From Bacteroidales bacterium (GTDB lineage: Bacteria > Bacteroidota > Bacteroidia > Bacteroidales > WRGA01), in NCBI GenBank assembly GCA_031279795.1, contig JAITHZ010000072.1, positions 1-6,653 on the forward strand: a DNA stretch of 6,653 nt. Direction: 5' to 3'. The notes below the pieces were generated by a model, which saw nothing but the letters and a program-made list of their open reading frames with translations, was not told the DNA's origin and did not search any database. Shown here piece by piece: positions 5,141 to 6,653 of the stretch (the first letter of the stretch is position 1; every line of letters starts with the position of its first letter). A program made the translations under genes and the position numbers.

Positions 5141-6653
5141 TTAACTCTCACCTTTTGCCCGTATTCTCTTCCGTCGGAAGTCAAGGCTTTGACGATGAAT
5201 ACGCCTGCTTGCGGAAGCTGCAACGTCGCAGTCTGTACGGTTTGCGGTTCAGCGAGTTCCTGCCGTGCTACTGGCAAGCCTTTTGTGTCGAATACCAGCA
5301 GCGAAACGCGCGAAGGCACATCAAGGGTCAAGTTCACATGCAGCATTCGAGTTCCTTGTATGACGCTTACCTGCAGCATGTTATCGCCAGCATAGGGCAA
5401 GGGCAGCGCTGTAGATTTTGTTTCACATCCGGGAATTTCGATGGCGTATTTTTTCGAAGAATTGCCAGCTCTCACAGCAGTGACGCCACTCGTAACATTC
5501 CACCGGTAATCTATCAGATTAAAAAATCCTTCAGCTTTGACATTCAACAGTTCTGCTGGGCCGTTGCCAAAATCTATCAATCCGTAAAACGACAGTCCGT
5601 AATCCTGCAACCGTATTGTGCTTGAGCCTACTTTCGTTCCATTTCTATAGTAAGATATTGATATAAGCCCTTTTTCAATTTTCAGTTCATCACCTGTTTG
5701 CAGCGTGACTCCACTCAAGAGTGTTTCCTTGCCGTTTTCAACCTTGTACAACCTGTTGCCCGACTGTTTCAACCCATAGTGGAAAATATTGCTTGCGCTG
5801 CCAACTTCTGCTGTAGATGCTGTATAACCTATTGTGTATGTTTCAGTTATATTTGAAACACGAAACGGAATATTTCCGTCAATAGCTGGCAGGAAATTGG
5901 TGGTTTTAGCCCGTAAGAGTGCACCCGACGCCATATCACTTTCGAATGTATAGCCTCCGTCTTCGCTTACAGTAAGTTCATAATTACCTGTATTTAAGCC
6001 TGTTACATGAATATTGCGGCTGCCTTCCCAACCTTGACTGACAGTATTGCCTGTCGCTAAATTCTTTAATACATAGTTGTAACCGCGTACGCCCCAGTCC
6101 AGCTGCAGCGTAAATTCTCCATCAACTAATCCACAGGTTGGTGGAATAACTTCCAGATTGCCAAGTGATTCTGTTTTGCCATAAGCAAACGTAAAAACAT
6201 CCATCCCATTACCATCTCTGTCGAAAAAGACGTTGTGGAAAACGAGTTTCCGACGCAATACATCGACTTCTGACACAGGAATGTATTCTAAATCAGAAGA
6301 ATTAAATTCACCCGTACCGGAACGGTCAATAACCAGCACGGCTTTTTCTTCATCGCTGCTTGCAAAACCGGCGGCACAGGCATACGAAAGTTCGATGCGG
6401 TTGCCAGTGTCGGAGAATCCGCCATATCGCAGTGTGAATCCCGCATCGGTCAGGCCACGTTCAACGGCAATTGCGCCATAGAAAGATTTGTTGCGATCGG
6501 CAGTGGCAATGATGATTTCGCTTTCAGGTAGACGGATGCCATTAACACGCAGAAAAAGAGATGTTTCCGTCTTTTCAACTTCTATAGAAGACGCAAGCGC
6601 CAACAGAGCAAAGTTCGAAGATTCCTTCACGCCGCCGATTATCTTATATGCCC
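5137..6653 (-). CDS. Large secreted protein with likely T9SS sorting domain, N-terminus missing
   Basis: The frame is open to the right edge, so only the C-terminal 504 residues are seen; residue 1 here is the codon at 6649-6651. The first ~160 residues are beta-rich and hold two acidic, calcium-loop-like motifs, DRSGTGEF (109-116) and DRDGNGMD (144-151). Residues about 170-235 look like an Ig or SprB-repeat-like module (Y..VLKNLATGN, then ITGL-type GLNTGNYELTVSEDGGY). Residues about 255-375 resemble a lectin-type beta-sandwich, with TGDELKIE and YYRNGTKVGSS strands; this is only a pattern impression. The last ~80 residues (RMLHVNLTLDVPSRVSLLVF onward, ending GVFIVKALTSDGREYGQKVRVN) have the shape of a T9SS type A sorting domain: export across the outer membrane, then removal of this domain. 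No enzymatic motif is visible. The upstream part decides whether it is an adhesin or an enzyme. The stop lies in the heptamer array. Confidence 0.82.
   Translation of the reverse strand, partial: AYKIIGGVKESSNFALLALASSIEVEKTETSLFLRVNGIRLPESEIIIATADRNKSFYGAIAVERGLTDAGFTLRYGGFSDTGNRIELSYACAAGFASSDEEKAVLVIDRSGTGEFNSSDLEYIPVSEVDVLRRKLVFHNVFFDRDGNGMDVFTFAYGKTESLGNLEVIPPTCGLVDGEFTLQLDWGVRGYNYVLKNLATGNTVSQGWEGSRNIHVTGLNTGNYELTVSEDGGYTFESDMASGALLRAKTTNFLPAIDGNIPFRVSNITETYTIGYTASTAEVGSASNIFHYGLKQSGNRLYKVENGKETLLSGVTLQTGDELKIEKGLISISYYRNGTKVGSSTIRLQDYGLSFYGLIDFGNGPAELLNVKAEGFFNLIDYRWNVTSGVTAVRAGNSSKKYAIEIPGCETKSTALPLPYAGDNMLQVSVIQGTRMLHVNLTLDVPSRVSLLVFDTKGLPVARQELAEPQTVQTATLQLPQAGVFIVKALTSDGREYGQKVRVN

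Noticed and set aside
5155..5625. 156-codon plus-strand ORF
   Set aside because: It lies wholly opposite the T9SS-type gene, whose C-terminal domain is recognisable. The translation has no family-like motif and is rich in residues typical of antisense frames.
6628..6630. GTG as the start codon of the right-hand minus-strand gene
   Set aside because: The frame stays open for seven more codons to the window edge, and no promoter or signal peptide precedes or follows the GTG. A T9SS cargo needs a signal peptide, so the real start lies outside.

Overview
The window looks like an ordinary chromosomal stretch from a Bacteroidota species, most likely Bacteroidales. Four things point there: promoter-like elements matching the Bacteroidota form TTG-N17..23-TAnnTTTG, start codons without Shine-Dalgarno sequences, a GSCFA-family protein, and a large protein ending in what looks like a type IX secretion (T9SS) sorting domain. 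There is no transposase, integrase, CRISPR array, tRNA or rRNA, and no sign of recent transfer.

Layout from left to right. (1) 1-1241, minus: purB, adenylosuccinate lyase, running off the left edge with only its last few dozen residues missing. (2) 1301-2209, minus: an exported GH73-like glucosaminidase with two C-terminal LysM-like repeats. (3) 2210-2334: a compact divergent promoter region with a -7 box for each flanking gene. (4) 2335-2829, plus: cdd, cytidine deaminase, followed after 3 bases by (5) 2833-3771, plus: a GSCFA/SGNH-like putative hydrolase, probably in the same transcript. (6) 3783-5018, minus and convergent with the previous gene: an SO_0444-type metal permease with a His-rich loop and a fused C-terminal HMA metal-binding domain. 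(7) 5019-5136: a control-like spacer with a 16-bp palindrome touching the permease start codon, a 14-bp perfect hairpin and six 7-bp tandem repeats. (8) 5137-6653, minus: the C-terminal part of a large secreted or surface protein, running off the right edge.

The genes do not form one pathway. PurB (purine synthesis) and Cdd (pyrimidine salvage) are housekeeping nucleotide enzymes, the glucosaminidase acts on the cell wall, the permease handles metal ions, and the last protein is a T9SS cargo candidate. I found no convincing new multi-gene system. The most interesting leads are the 5017-5140 spacer, the unexplained cdd-GSCFA pairing, and the unassigned modules of the T9SS-type protein.
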